Of a stretch of 64,000 nucleotides of DNA, positions 8,108 through 16,880 are shown piece by piece. Every line of letters starts with the position of its first letter. Within the stretch, counting starts at the first letter, position 1. The position numbers were made by a program, and so were the translations under genes. This DNA is from Candidatus Aminicenantes bacterium UBA2190 (GTDB lineage: Bacteria > Acidobacteriota > Aminicenantia > UBA2199): the NCBI GenBank assembly GCA_002335385.1, contig DCVK01000043.1:29077-93076 (forward strand), given 5' to 3'. The notes under the pieces are model-generated. The model was not told where the DNA came from, did not search any database, and saw only the letters and a program-made list of their open reading frames with translations.

Positions 8108-9442
8108 CTATTTCAGGAACGGCAGCAGGCTCTGCCAGCCCTTGGGCAGGGTCTTGGCGATGTCGTTGAGCACGACGAAGGCCATCAGGGCGAGCAGAAA
8201 GGCGAAACCGGCATAGAGCAGGATGTTCTTCAGCCTCTGGTTCAGGTCGCGGCGGATGGCCGCCTCGATGATGAAGATCAGCAGATGGCCGCCGTCGAGC
8301 CCCGGGATGGGGAAGAGGTTGACGATCCCCAGCTGCAGCGAGATGAAGGCGATGAGCATGAAGAAATTGGCGAATCCGCTCTCCAGCGCCTGCTGCGAGA
8401 CGCGGGCGATCTCGATGGGGCCGGAAAAGCTCCTGACCGACATCTTGCGCTGGGCGATCTTGCGGAAGGCGTCGAAGGTCAGGCGGATCAGGCGGCCGGC
8501 CTCCTGGAAACTGTTCTTGACCGCGGCGGCCAGTCCGTACTGGATGCGGGTGGTGGCGATCCTGACGTTGAAGCCGATGAGCCCGATGCCGTTCTCGGCC
8601 ACCGGCGTGAGCCGGGCGGAGAGCGATCGCCCGTCGCGCTGAACATCCAGCTGCAGCTCTTTTCCCGGCGCGGCGTGGATGATGTCGGCCAGTTCGAAGT
8701 AGGTGGCCACCGGGCGGCCGTCGACGGCAATGATGCGGTCTCCGGGCCGCAGCCCCGCCTTGGCCGCGGGATAACCCGGGGCGACGCGGTCGATCTCGGC
8801 CGGCAGCGGCCAGTAGAATCCCGCGTAGCCGATCTCGTAACGCGAACTGGAACCCACGCTGAGTTGCGTTGTCCGCGCGGCGCCGTCGCGCAGAAAATCA
8901 AGGCTCAGGCTCTCCTTGGGGTTGGTGCCGATGGTGATCTCCACCTCCTTCCAGGTGGGGGTCTTCCTGCCGTTGATGGCCAGCAGCAGGTCTCCCGGCT
9001 GCAACCCCGCCTTCTCGGCCGGCGAGCCCTTCGCAATGTAGCCGATGGCCGGCTTGTCCAGCTTGTAGGAATCGATCTCCACGCCGCTCATGTTGACGCC
9101 GGTGATCAGCAGCAGCGCCAGCACCAGGTTCATCAGCGGCCCCATCAGCAGGGTGAATATCTTTTGCGCCCGGTTCTTGGCCATGAACTGGTCGGGGGCC
9201 GCGTGGGCGGGGTCGAAGTCCTCCTCGCCGGCCATGCGCACGTAGCCGCCGATGGGCACCAGGCTGACGCGGAAGTCGGTGTCGCCGATCTTCCGGCCGA
9301 ACAGCCGCTTGCCGAAACCGAAGGAGAATACCTCGACGCGGATCTTCATCAGCCGGGCGGCGGCATAATGGCCCAGCTCATGGACCAGGACGATGATGCC
9401 CAGCACGACCAGGAAGGTCAGGAACTGGTAGATGATGTTCAT
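8108..9442 (-). CDS. rseP: RseP-type site-2 zinc metalloprotease
   Basis: A 444-residue intramembrane protease that cleaves membrane proteins such as anti-sigma factors after a first cut. The zinc site HELGH is at residues 21-25 in the first membrane helix, and the second motif GLDGGHLL lies near the C-terminus. Two PDZ domains sit between (SPAEKAGLQPGDLLLAING and YPAAKAGLRPGDRIIAVDG). The ATG overlaps the dxr stop by 4 nt. The order uppS-cdsA-dxr-rseP is the classical one. Confidence 0.97.
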   Translation of the reverse strand: MNIIYQFLTFLVVLGIIVLVHELGHYAAARLMKIRVEVFSFGFGKRLFGRKIGDTDFRVSLVPIGGYVRMAGEEDFDPAHAAPDQFMAKNRAQKIFTLLMGPLMNLVLALLLITGVNMSGVEIDSYKLDKPAIGYIAKGSPAEKAGLQPGDLLLAINGRKTPTWKEVEITIGTNPKESLSLDFLRDGAARTTQLSVGSSSRYEIGYAGFYWPLPAEIDRVAPGYPAAKAGLRPGDRIIAVDGRPVATYFELADIIHAAPGKELQLDVQRDGRSLSARLTPVAENGIGLIGFNVRIATTRIQYGLAAAVKNSFQEAGRLIRLTFDAFRKIAQRKMSVRSFSGPIEIARVSQQALESGFANFFMLIAFISLQLGIVNLFPIPGLDGGHLLIFIIEAAIRRDLNQRLKNILLYAGFAFLLALMAFVVLNDIAKTLPKGWQSLLPFLK

Positions 9443-10596
9443 TGGCTTACCTCTTTTTCGATGTGGGCGATCGTGCGCCTGCGGGTGACGGCGATGGTCT
9501 CCAGGACGTCTTCCAGGCTTCGCAGGGTTCGGGGCTCCATCCGCTCCAGCATGCGCTCAACGACGGAGAAGATGGCGGTGAAGCCGATGCGGCCGGACAG
9601 GAAATAGTCCACCGCGACCTCGTTGGCCGTGTTGAAGACGGCCCCGGCGTTCTGCCCCTGGCGCAGCACGGAATAGGCCAGCGGGATGGAGGGAAAACGG
9701 CGCGGGTCGACGGCGAAGAAATCCAGCCGCTGCAGCGCCGGCAGGTCGAGGCGGGGACAGGCGCCGGCAACGCGCTCCGGATGGGTCAGCGAGTAGAGGA
9801 TGGGCAGCCTCATGTCGGGGACGGCGAGTTGGGCCAGGACCGACGCGTCGATGAACTCCACCAGGGAGTGGACCACGCTCTGCGGATGGATGACGACGTC
9901 GATCTGCTCAGGCTGCAGGTGAAAAAGGTGGCGGGTTTCGATGATCTCCAGCGCCTTGTTCATCAGCGTGGCCGAGTCGATGGTGATCTTGCGGCCCATG
10001 GACCAGGTAGGATGGGCCAGGGCCTCCTTCACGGTGATCGTGGCCAGATCCAGCTCGCTGTTCTTGAAAAAAGGCCCGCCCGAGGCGGTTAGGATGACGC
10101 GGTGCACGTGGCGGGACGGGCCCTGCAGGCATTGGAATATGGCGCTCTGCTCGCTGTCGATGGGGACGATCTCAGTGCCGTAGGCCGCTGCCTCGCGGCA
10201 AATGAGCTCGCCGGCCGCCACCAGGGTTTCCTTGTTGGCCAGGCACAGCCTGCGCTTCAGGCGGATCGCCTGGAAAGCGGCTGCCATGCCGTCGGTGCCG
10301 TTGATGGCCGCCACGACGCAATCGCAGCCGGGGAGGGAAACGAGCTCCTCCAGCCCGGCGGCGCCATGGAGGACATGGAGGCGGGGGAAGCGCTCCCGCA
10401 GCTCGCGGGCGGCCTTCTCTCCCTTGACGCTGACGGCCGGGGGGGCGAACTCCGCGATCTGCTGCTCCAGCAGCCGGGTATTGTCGCCGGCCGCCAGGCC
10501 GAGGAGGCGGAAGCGCTCGCGGTTTTCCCTGAGGACGGCCATGGTGCTGCGCCCGACCGAGCCGGTGCAGCCCAAGACCACGATGCTCTTTACCAT
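9439..10596 (-). CDS. dxr: 1-deoxy-D-xylulose-5-phosphate reductoisomerase
   Basis: A 385-residue DXR, the NADPH-dependent second step of the MEP isoprenoid pathway. Seen: the cofactor loop VLGCTGSVGRSTMAV, CLANKETLVAAGE, the metal site VPIDSEQSAIFQCL, LTASGGPF and PTWSMGRKITIDSATLMNKALEIIE. Length is typical (~390-400). It sits downstream of uppS and cdsA and overlaps rseP, so isoprenoid precursor and undecaprenyl synthesis are in one operon. Confidence 0.98.
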   Translation of the reverse strand: MVKSIVVLGCTGSVGRSTMAVLRENRERFRLLGLAAGDNTRLLEQQIAEFAPPAVSVKGEKAARELRERFPRLHVLHGAAGLEELVSLPGCDCVVAAINGTDGMAAAFQAIRLKRRLCLANKETLVAAGELICREAAAYGTEIVPIDSEQSAIFQCLQGPSRHVHRVILTASGGPFFKNSELDLATITVKEALAHPTWSMGRKITIDSATLMNKALEIIETRHLFHLQPEQIDVVIHPQSVVHSLVEFIDASVLAQLAVPDMRLPILYSLTHPERVAGACPRLDLPALQRLDFFAVDPRRFPSIPLAYSVLRQGQNAGAVFNTANEVAVDYFLSGRIGFTAIFSVVERMLERMEPRTLRSLEDVLETIAVTRRRTIAHIEKEVSQ

Positions 10597-10638
10597 TCGC
10601 CAGCCACCGGGACGATGATCGCCGTCGACGCCATGCGC

Positions 10639-11439
10639 TCAGTTCCAGAAGCAGCGGACCACAAAGAACAGCAGCGGGGCGCAGAATATATAGCTGTCGA
10701 CGCGATCCAGGACGCCGCCGTGGCCGGGGAGCAGGGTGCCGGAGTCCTTTCGGCCGGCGGCACGCTTGAACAGTGATTCCACCGGATCGGACAACTGCGA
10801 GAAAAGCCCGATCAGGGCGGCGCTGGCCACGGCCGGCGGCACGGCCACCGGCAGCGGGAACAGCAGCAGCGACAGCCAGCCGCTGAGCCCCGCCGTCAGC
10901 ACGGCGGCGACCAGCCCCTCGAGCGATTTTTTCGGCGAGGCGACCGGATAGATCTTGTGCCGGCCGATGGCGCTGCCGACGAAGTAGGCGCCCGAATCGC
11001 CGATGGCGATGACCAGGATCATGAAAAAAAGATAGTTGGGTCCCAGTTTTTTCAGTTCCAGCATGAAAAACAGCGGGAAGTAGATGTACATCACGGCCAG
11101 CGCCAGGATGCCCCAGTCGCGGGCGAAGGAGTCGAGGCGATCCTTCGATGACGTGGTGAACAGGAAATAAAGCCCGTCGGCCAGCAGGCAGCCGACCAGT
11201 GCCAGTCCGATGCTGAACCGGGGAACGGTGAACGCCAGCGCGATGAGCAGGCCGTTGCCGAAGGCCAGCGGCCACACGTGCCGGCTGGGCCGGGTCAGGC
11301 GCAGCAGCTCCCAGGCCGCCAGGCTGACCAGGAGGAAAAGCAGGGCGGCGAACCAGGGAACGGGCAGGAAGCGGATCGCCGCATAGGCGAATACGATCAG
11401 CACGACGGTGGTGGGCAGGCGCCGCCCCAGGTCTTTCAT
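10639..11439 (-). CDS. cdsA: Phosphatidate cytidylyltransferase
   Basis: A ~266-residue polytopic membrane protein that makes CDP-diacylglycerol for phospholipid synthesis. The C-terminal CDS signature is clear: IGLFSQLSDPVESLFKRAAGRKDSG followed by LLPGHGGVLDRVDS. About seven hydrophobic segments are visible. The ATG at 11439 overlaps the uppS stop as ATGA, which is why it was preferred over a longer in-frame reading that would start inside uppS. Confidence 0.95.
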   Translation of the reverse strand: MKDLGRRLPTTVVLIVFAYAAIRFLPVPWFAALLFLLVSLAAWELLRLTRPSRHVWPLAFGNGLLIALAFTVPRFSIGLALVGCLLADGLYFLFTTSSKDRLDSFARDWGILALAVMYIYFPLFFMLELKKLGPNYLFFMILVIAIGDSGAYFVGSAIGRHKIYPVASPKKSLEGLVAAVLTAGLSGWLSLLLFPLPVAVPPAVASAALIGLFSQLSDPVESLFKRAAGRKDSGTLLPGHGGVLDRVDSYIFCAPLLFFVVRCFWN

Positions 11440-12194
11440 ATGTTGCCGAATCTCCTTTCCCGGCCCTGGTAATCGATGACGGCCCGGAACAGTTCCCCGG
11501 CCCGGAAGTCGGGCCACAGGGTGGGGGTGAAATACAGCTCGCTGTAGGCGATCTGGAAGAGGAGGAAATTGGATATGCGCTGTTCCCCCGAGGTGCGGAT
11601 CAGCAGGTCGGGATCGGGGCAGCCCGCCGTGTAGAGGTGGCGGGCGAACGTATCCTCGTCAATCCTGGCGGCGGGGATGCCGGCGGAGACGATCAAGCGC
11701 GCGGCGCGCAGGATCTCCTGGCGCGAGCCGTAGTTGAGCGCCAGGTTGACCTGCATGCGCCGGTGCGGACGCGAGTTCTCTTCCGACTCGAGCAGTTTCT
11801 TCTTCAGCTTGCCGGGCAGCCGCTCCAGGTCGCCGATGATCTTCAGGCGGATATCGTTCTCCGTCAACAGGTCCTGGCGGTCCAGCAGGTTCTCATAGAG
11901 CATGTCCATGAGGAACTGCACCTCTCCGGCCGGCCGCTTCCAGTTCTCGCTGGAGAACGTGAACAGGGTCAGGAAACGTATGCCCAGGCGGGCGGCGGCC
12001 TCGGTCACTTCGCGCGCCGCCTCGGCCCCGGCGTTGTGTCCGGCGTTCCGCTCCAGGCCGCGCTGCCGCGCCCAGCGGCCGTTGCCGTCCATGGTGATCG
12101 CCACGTGGAGTGGCAGGCGCTCCTTGTCGATGCGCTCGATCAGTTTGCGTTCTTCGCTTCCGGCGGGATAGGGGGCCAGGGCCTGGTCTTCCAT
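11436..12194 (-). CDS. uppS: Undecaprenyl diphosphate synthase (cis-prenyltransferase)
   Basis: A ~252-residue UppS, which makes the C55 lipid carrier used for peptidoglycan and O-antigen. Motifs: HVAITMDGNGRWARQRGL with the catalytic Asp, GHNAGAEAAREV, FTFSSENWKRP, ALNYGSRQEI, and PDLLIRTSGEQRISNFLLFQIAYSELYF. The ATG at 12194 was chosen because a consensus promoter lies 6 nt upstream. A longer reading would run through that promoter. First gene of the uppS-cdsA-dxr-rseP operon. Confidence 0.97.
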   Translation of the reverse strand: MEDQALAPYPAGSEERKLIERIDKERLPLHVAITMDGNGRWARQRGLERNAGHNAGAEAAREVTEAAARLGIRFLTLFTFSSENWKRPAGEVQFLMDMLYENLLDRQDLLTENDIRLKIIGDLERLPGKLKKKLLESEENSRPHRRMQVNLALNYGSRQEILRAARLIVSAGIPAARIDEDTFARHLYTAGCPDPDLLIRTSGEQRISNFLLFQIAYSELYFTPTLWPDFRAGELFRAVIDYQGRERRFGNI

Positions 12195-12229
12195 TGAAGA
12201 ATTATATTTTTTCCCCGCCTTTTTGTCAA
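12192..12229 (-). promoter_or_regulatory. Consensus sigma-70 promoter of the uppS operon (leaderless arrangement)
   Basis: Minus strand: TTGACA (12229-12224), exactly 17 bp, TATAAT (12206-12201), 6 nt (TCTTCA), then ATG (12194). There is no Shine-Dalgarno site, and the predicted transcription start coincides with the start codon. Confidence 0.75.
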
Positions 12230-12260
12230 ATGAACGGCCGCCGCTGCCGGGTTCCTGACA

Positions 12261-12300
12261 TTGAAATCGGGCCGCTGCTGGTATATAATGGCGTCCAATG
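12261..12300 (+). promoter_or_regulatory. Promoter of the SurA-like gene pair (leaderless arrangement)
   Basis: TTGAAA (12261-12266), 17 bp, TATAAT (12284-12289), 8 nt, ATG (12298). It is divergent from the uppS promoter, and the two share a ~100-bp intergenic region. Confidence 0.7.
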
Positions 12301-13296
12301 AATAAAAAGTGGGTTGTTCTGGTCATGGCAGCGGTTTTTTTGGGCCAATGCAAAAAAAATCCCGCCGACGCGAGGGATCAGGCCCCGGGCGAAACCGCCG
12401 CGGCCCTGGAGCAGAAGGTCATCCTGACCATCGGCGACGTCCCCCGGACCAATCATGACCTGAAGAACTTCATCCGCCTGCAATATAACGATATTTTTGA
12501 GAAAAAGGACAACGACAAGCTCCTGTCGCGCCTGTTCGATGTGTTCAGCGAGCAGCAGGTCATCCTGTTCAAGGCCCAGCAGGAGGGCGTCGAGGTGGGC
12601 GACGAGGAGGTCGACACTTTCCTGGCCGAGGCCCGGTCGCGGGGACAAGCCCCTGACCTCGACCGCGAGATGGTGCGCAACACCCTGAAGGTGCAGAAGT
12701 TTCTGCTGGCCGCGGCCTACCGGGAGATCGACGTGCCCGATGCCGAGGTCGCCGCCTACTACGAGGGGCATCTGGACGACTACCAGAAGAACGAGGAGAT
12801 CGAGCTGCACCAGATCATGGTCGATGATCGCGAAAAGCTGCTGCAGATCCGCTCCGAACTGATCCGCCAGCCGGCGCGCTTCGAGGCGATCGCCCGCGGC
12901 GAATCGATCGCGCCCGAAGCGGGCAAGGGCGGCCTCATGGGCTTCTTCGAGAAGGGGACGCTGCCCCAGGAGATGGAGGAAGTGGTCTTCTCCCTGAAGG
13001 AAAACGAGATCAGCCCCATTGTCGAGTCGCCCTATGGCTTCCACCTCTTCAAGGTCACGCGCCGGCGCCGGTCGCGCATGCAGCCGCTGGCGTCTGCCAG
13101 GGACGAGATCAAGAGCAAGCTGCTCTCGGCCAAGCTGACCGCCGCCTATGGCGAATTCCTTCAGGAGCTGAAGGCCGAGATCCCGGTGCGCGCCCATTAC
13201 GAGAACCTCTATTTTTCCTATAAGAATCCCGAATCCGGAGCGAACGACAATGAAAACAAAAACCTTCCTGGCAGCGATCCTCCTGCTGACGGCTAG
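12298..13296 (+). CDS. Exported SurA/PrsA-like parvulin peptidyl-prolyl isomerase (1)
   Basis: A 332-residue protein with an N-terminal export signal ending in FLGQC, a possible lipobox with an unusual Gln before the Cys. A SurA-N-like helical region (about 40-150) leads to a parvulin domain from about 165 to 260 (IELHQIMVDDREKLLQIRSEL..., GKGGLMGFFEKGTLPQEMEEVVFSLKENEISPIVESPYGFHLFKV). Such proteins chaperone outer-membrane proteins in the periplasm. Its 3' end overlaps the second foldase gene by 47 nt in another frame. Confidence 0.88.
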   Translation: MNKKWVVLVMAAVFLGQCKKNPADARDQAPGETAAALEQKVILTIGDVPRTNHDLKNFIRLQYNDIFEKKDNDKLLSRLFDVFSEQQVILFKAQQEGVEVGDEEVDTFLAEARSRGQAPDLDREMVRNTLKVQKFLLAAAYREIDVPDAEVAAYYEGHLDDYQKNEEIELHQIMVDDREKLLQIRSELIRQPARFEAIARGESIAPEAGKGGLMGFFEKGTLPQEMEEVVFSLKENEISPIVESPYGFHLFKVTRRRRSRMQPLASARDEIKSKLLSAKLTAAYGEFLQELKAEIPVRAHYENLYFSYKNPESGANDNENKNLPGSDPPADG

Positions 13297-14206
13297 CGCC
13301 TTCTTTCTCGCCGCCGACGTCGTCGAGGAGATCTACGCGGTGGTCAACGACGAGGCGATCACCGGCAGCGAGCTGAAGAAATTCGAAGCGGACATGGTCC
13401 GCTCCCTGCGCATGGAGTTGGAGGGCGAGAACCTGGAGCAGGCCGTGGCCGAGTTCAAGAAGGATCTGCTGGAAAAGTTCATCGAGCAGAAGCTGCTGCT
13501 GTCCAAGGTCAAGGAAAAGAACTACGATGTCGATGCCGACGTGGAGGCGATCATTCAGGAGATCAAGAAACAGAACAATATTCCTTCCGATGAGGATCTG
13601 AAAGCCGCCCTGTCGCGCGAGGGGATCGAGTTCGCCGCCTGGAAGGACGTGCTGCGCGAGCAGCGCCGGCAACAGAGGCTGGTCGCCGAAGAGGTGGGCT
13701 CCAAGATCAAGATCGACAACCCGCAGATCATGGAATATTACCGCATGAACGCGGCGCAGTTCACGGTTCCGGCGGAGTTCACGCTGAACTGCATCTACCT
13801 GAGCCGAAGCGACGACGGCGCCCGGACGCAGGAGAAAATGGACCAGGTCCTGGCGGAATTGCAGCCCGGCCAATTCGCCGAGGTGGCCAGGAAATATTCC
13901 GAGCTCCCCGGCGTCGAGGAAAGCATCGCCCTGGGCCGGTTCAAGAAAGGAGAGCTGGACCCGAAGCTGGAAGAAGCGGCGCTGCAGCTGAAAAAGGACG
14001 AAACTTCGGGATGGATCGAGATCGAGAACGGCTGGTATATCATCCAGCTGGCCGAGTTCACTCCCGAGAAGCTGCGCGAGGTCAGGGAGGTCCGCGAAGA
14101 GATCATCATGACGCTGCGCGAGGCGGAGCAGCAGGTCAAGCTGAAGCAATATGTCGATCAACTGAAAAAGGAAAGCTATATCAAGATATTGAAGGAATAC
14201 AGGTAG
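13250..14206 (+). CDS. Exported SurA-like chaperone/foldase (2)
   Basis: A 318-residue protein with a signal peptide (MKTKTFLAAILLLTASAFFLA) and a SurA-N start (VVEEIYAVVNDEAITGSELKKFEADM). The helical region with LIEQKLLLSKVKEK is followed by a parvulin-like module around 180-280 (AEFTLNCIYLSR..., GQFAEVARKYSE..., LGRFKKGELDPKLEEAAL). The GG-x-LG-x motif of active parvulins reads IALGRFKKGEL, so activity may be weak. The start codon lies inside the previous gene (47-nt overlap), which couples the pair. Confidence 0.87.
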   Translation: MKTKTFLAAILLLTASAFFLAADVVEEIYAVVNDEAITGSELKKFEADMVRSLRMELEGENLEQAVAEFKKDLLEKFIEQKLLLSKVKEKNYDVDADVEAIIQEIKKQNNIPSDEDLKAALSREGIEFAAWKDVLREQRRQQRLVAEEVGSKIKIDNPQIMEYYRMNAAQFTVPAEFTLNCIYLSRSDDGARTQEKMDQVLAELQPGQFAEVARKYSELPGVEESIALGRFKKGELDPKLEEAALQLKKDETSGWIEIENGWYIIQLAEFTPEKLREVREVREEIIMTLREAEQQVKLKQYVDQLKKESYIKILKEYR

Positions 14207-14219
14207 TTTCGCCGGGATT

Positions 14220-14241
14220 GGCCGCCGGCTTCCGGGCGGCC
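14220..14241. terminator. GC-rich hairpin between convergent units
   Basis: GGCCGCC and GGCGGCC flank an 8-nt loop, giving a 7-bp stem, in the 41-bp gap between the convergent surA-like and rph genes. There is no T-run on either side, so an intrinsic terminator is only possible, not shown. Confidence 0.35.
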
Positions 14242-14247
14242 GTGAAT

Positions 14248-14976
14248 TCAGCAGGGGATGCCGGCGGCGGCGATGACCTTTTTCTGCAGGGCGATGATCT
14301 CGCGGTTCTTCTCGATCCCCAGTTCGACGGCCCGCTGGAAGAGCGCCTGGGAAAGAGGTTCACCCTCGCAGAAGGATTGCACCTCGATCAGGGCGCCGGA
14401 GGCGGCGGACACGACGTTGATGTCGCTGTCGCTGCGCGAATCCTCCTCGTAGTCCAGGTCGGCCAGGAGCTCGCCGTCCTTGACGCCGACGGATACCGCG
14501 GCGATGAGGCGGAAGAGGGGGAAATCGGCGATCACCTGCTCGTAGACCAGGTGCTTCAGCGCCAGCACCAGGGCCAGGAAGGAGGCGTTGAGCGAGGCGC
14601 AGCGGGTGCCGCCGTCGGCCTGGATGACGTCGGCGTCCAGCGTGATCGTCCTTTCGCCCAGGGCGCGGGGATCGAGCACCGTGCGCAGGGCGCGGCCGAT
14701 GAAGCGCTGGATCTCGCCGCTGCGGTTGTTGATCTTGCCCCGTTCGCGGGCGATGCGCTGGTGGCCCGATGAGCCGGGCAGCATGGCGTACTCGGCCGTG
14801 ATCCAGCCCCGGCTGCTGCGCTTCAGGAACTGCGGCACCCGGTCCTCTATGGTCGCCGTGGCCACCACCCGGGTATGCCCCTGCTCGCAAAGCACGGAGC
14901 CGGGGACGTTGCGCACGTAGCCGGGGATGAAAACGATGGGGCGCAGCTCGTCGCCCGGGCGGTCATTGGCTCTCAT
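14248..14976 (-). CDS. rph: Ribonuclease PH
   Basis: A 242-residue phosphorolytic 3'-5' exoribonuclease that trims tRNA 3' ends. Seen: RANDRPGDELRPI at the start, GSVLCEQGHTRVVATATIED, the ERTITLDADVIQADGGTRCASLNASF block and DLDYEEDSRSDSDINVV (phosphate and metal binding). Length is typical. It is the last gene of the kdtA-lpxK-lpxL-rph run and overlaps the acyltransferase by 14 nt. Confidence 0.97.
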   Translation of the reverse strand: MRANDRPGDELRPIVFIPGYVRNVPGSVLCEQGHTRVVATATIEDRVPQFLKRSSRGWITAEYAMLPGSSGHQRIARERGKINNRSGEIQRFIGRALRTVLDPRALGERTITLDADVIQADGGTRCASLNASFLALVLALKHLVYEQVIADFPLFRLIAAVSVGVKDGELLADLDYEEDSRSDSDINVVSAASGALIEVQSFCEGEPLSQALFQRAVELGIEKNREIIALQKKVIAAAGIPC

Positions 14977-15886
14977 GGGGGTCTCCTTGGGGACGGGTCT
15001 TCCAGCGGTCGTGAAACCAGAACCATTGCTCGGGGAATCTCCGCACCTGCTCCTCGATGCGCCGGGTCAGTTCCTGGGTCAGCCCGGTCACGGCGTCGGG
15101 CCGGGCGGGGTCGCCTAGGAAATCCACCTCGGGCAGGATCTCGAAGACGATCGCTTCCCCCTCATAGTGCAAGAAGGCCGGCACCACCGGGATGTTCTTT
15201 TTCAGGTACAGCTGGGCCACGGTGGTGATGGTCGCCGCCGGGCTGGCGAAAAAATCGACGAAGACCCCCTCGCGCGGCACCGTGTTCTGATCGATGAGCA
15301 GGAACACGATGCCGTTGGCGGCCAGGCGCTTGAGGATGGTGCGCAGCGACCCGTGCTTGTAGATCACCTGCGAGCCCATGGCCGTGCGGAACTCGCGCAC
15401 CTTGTTCTCGATCAGGAGGTTGTCCATGGGCCGGGCGACGCTGTGGATCTCCCGTCCCAGCCGTTGGCTCATGATCAGGGGAATCCACTCCCAGTTGCCG
15501 AAATGGGCGGAAAAAACAATGACGCCGCGGCCCTTTTCCAGCGCCTGCCGCAACAACTCGAGGTGCTCGACCCGCGTGCGCTCCAGGATGGAGCGCGGCT
15601 CCCGGCGGGCGAAAACGCGGGCGATCTCCACGAATATGCGGCCGAAATGGGCATAGACGTTTTTTTTCAGCTCGGCGCGCCCGGCCGGGGACATGGCCGG
15701 GAATGCCAGGGCCAGGTTGCGCGAGATCAGCCGCGAGTGCCGGGGACTGCCCTTTTTCAAAAAAAAAACCAGGATTCGCCGCTGCAGGCCCAGCGCCCAG
15801 GCGGGGGAATGTTTGACCAGGGCGAGCACGCCTGAAAACAGCGCGTGTTCCAGGCGGATCTTACAGGAGCCCTTTTCTTTTCGCAT
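14963..15886 (-). CDS. LpxL/HtrB-type lipid A acyltransferase
   Basis: A ~307-residue membrane-anchored acyltransferase of the lauroyl/myristoyl transferase family that adds secondary acyl chains to Kdo-lipid A. The catalytic HX4E motif is in FSAHFGNWEWIPL. Further blocks are ARPMDNLLIENKVREFRTAMGSQVIYK, LLIDQNTVPREGVFVDFF and WFWFHDRWKTRP near the C-terminus. The ATG at 15886 lies within the end of lpxK (26-nt overlap). A longer reading frame upstream is only a shadow of lpxK. Position after lpxK and kdtA supports the lipid A role. Confidence 0.9.
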   Translation of the reverse strand: MRKEKGSCKIRLEHALFSGVLALVKHSPAWALGLQRRILVFFLKKGSPRHSRLISRNLALAFPAMSPAGRAELKKNVYAHFGRIFVEIARVFARREPRSILERTRVEHLELLRQALEKGRGVIVFSAHFGNWEWIPLIMSQRLGREIHSVARPMDNLLIENKVREFRTAMGSQVIYKHGSLRTILKRLAANGIVFLLIDQNTVPREGVFVDFFASPAATITTVAQLYLKKNIPVVPAFLHYEGEAIVFEILPEVDFLGDPARPDAVTGLTQELTRRIEEQVRRFPEQWFWFHDRWKTRPQGDPHESQ

Positions 15887-16880
15887 GTTCGATGACAGCG
15901 GGGATGAAGCCGTCGGGCAATTGTATCTCATTCCGCGCGTATAATAAAGGGAGTTCCTGAAGGCCGTCCCGCCGCGCTCCGCCACGGTCCCCGTCGCTGG
16001 GGACGGGGGCGAGGACCGCCCTGATCTTGTGGAAATCCTTCTCGGTGCAGACCATCCAGGCGGCGCCATTCTCCTTTCTCAGCGCTTCCAGAGCGTTCAG
16101 ATCCTCGCGAGTGAATGCGTGGTGGTCGGCAAAGGAGCGGAAGGCGGCCAGGTGGAAGCGCTTCATGTCGCGGGCGAAGCGGTCGTTGTCGCCCAGGGCC
16201 GAAAAGGCGACCAGAGGGGCGTCGTCGATCTCCACCGGCCGGCCGTTGGCGTCCAAAAAACCGGTGATGGCGAAGTCATAGCCGGCGCCCCCGGGCCCGG
16301 CCGCGCAGCCGGCCCCGCGATACTGCAGCACGCGGTCGGCACGCCGGGCGAGGAAGCGGAAATGGCGCAGGTAAAAATAGGGATGGGAGGGGTTGACCAG
16401 CATGATGCTGAAATCCTTGCGGATATGGCTGGATTGAAAACCGTCGTCCAGGACCAGGATGCGCATGCCCGCCTCTGTCGCCGCAGCGATGGAGCGCAGG
16501 CGGTCGCGGCCGATGAACACCTCCTGGTTCGGGAAGCGGGTTTTCAGCATCAGCGCCTCGTCCCCCACGTCCCGGAAGGAATGGCCGGCCTGCACGCGGA
16601 TCCCGCTTTTTTCGTGGCGCGAACGATAGCCGCGGCTGATAAGGGCGAAACGGGCGCCCTCTGCCTCCAGGGCCCCGCCGATGGCCATGACCAGCGGCGT
16701 TTTCCCGGCGCCGCCGAACGAAAGGCTGTCCACCGAGATTATGAACAGGTGCGGAAAAGAACGGGAGCGCAGCGCCTTGATGCGCAGGTTGAGGCAGGAG
16801 AAGGCTTTGAAAAGCAGCGAGAGCGGGTCCAGGAGAAACCGGCTCAGGCGAGATAGCGCTCGATCTGTTCCAGGCTGCAT
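15861..16880 (-). CDS. lpxK: Tetraacyldisaccharide 4'-kinase
   Basis: A ~339-residue LpxK that phosphorylates the 4' position of lipid A disaccharide at the inner membrane. The Walker A loop reads SFGGAGKTPLVMA, then FALISRGYRS, VGDEALMLKTRF, the RILVLDDGFQSSHIRKDFSIMLV block characteristic of LpxK, and a late CTEKDFHKI. The start at 16880 overlaps the end of kdtA by 37 nt, and the preceding in-frame residues are a shadow of kdtA. Part of the lipid A operon. Confidence 0.94.
   Translation of the reverse strand: MQPGTDRALSRLSRFLLDPLSLLFKAFSCLNLRIKALRSRSFPHLFIISVDSLSFGGAGKTPLVMAIGGALEAEGARFALISRGYRSRHEKSGIRVQAGHSFRDVGDEALMLKTRFPNQEVFIGRDRLRSIAAATEAGMRILVLDDGFQSSHIRKDFSIMLVNPSHPYFYLRHFRFLARRADRVLQYRGAGCAAGPGGAGYDFAITGFLDANGRPVEIDDAPLVAFSALGDNDRFARDMKRFHLAAFRSFADHHAFTREDLNALEALRKENGAAWMVCTEKDFHKIRAVLAPVPSDGDRGGARRDGLQELPLLYARNEIQLPDGFIPAVIEHAKRKGLL

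Noticed and set aside
11440..12353. Longer readings of cdsA and uppS starting upstream
   Set aside because: The added residues are shadows of the upstream gene or cross a consensus promoter; ATGA overlap and promoter spacing fix the shorter starts.
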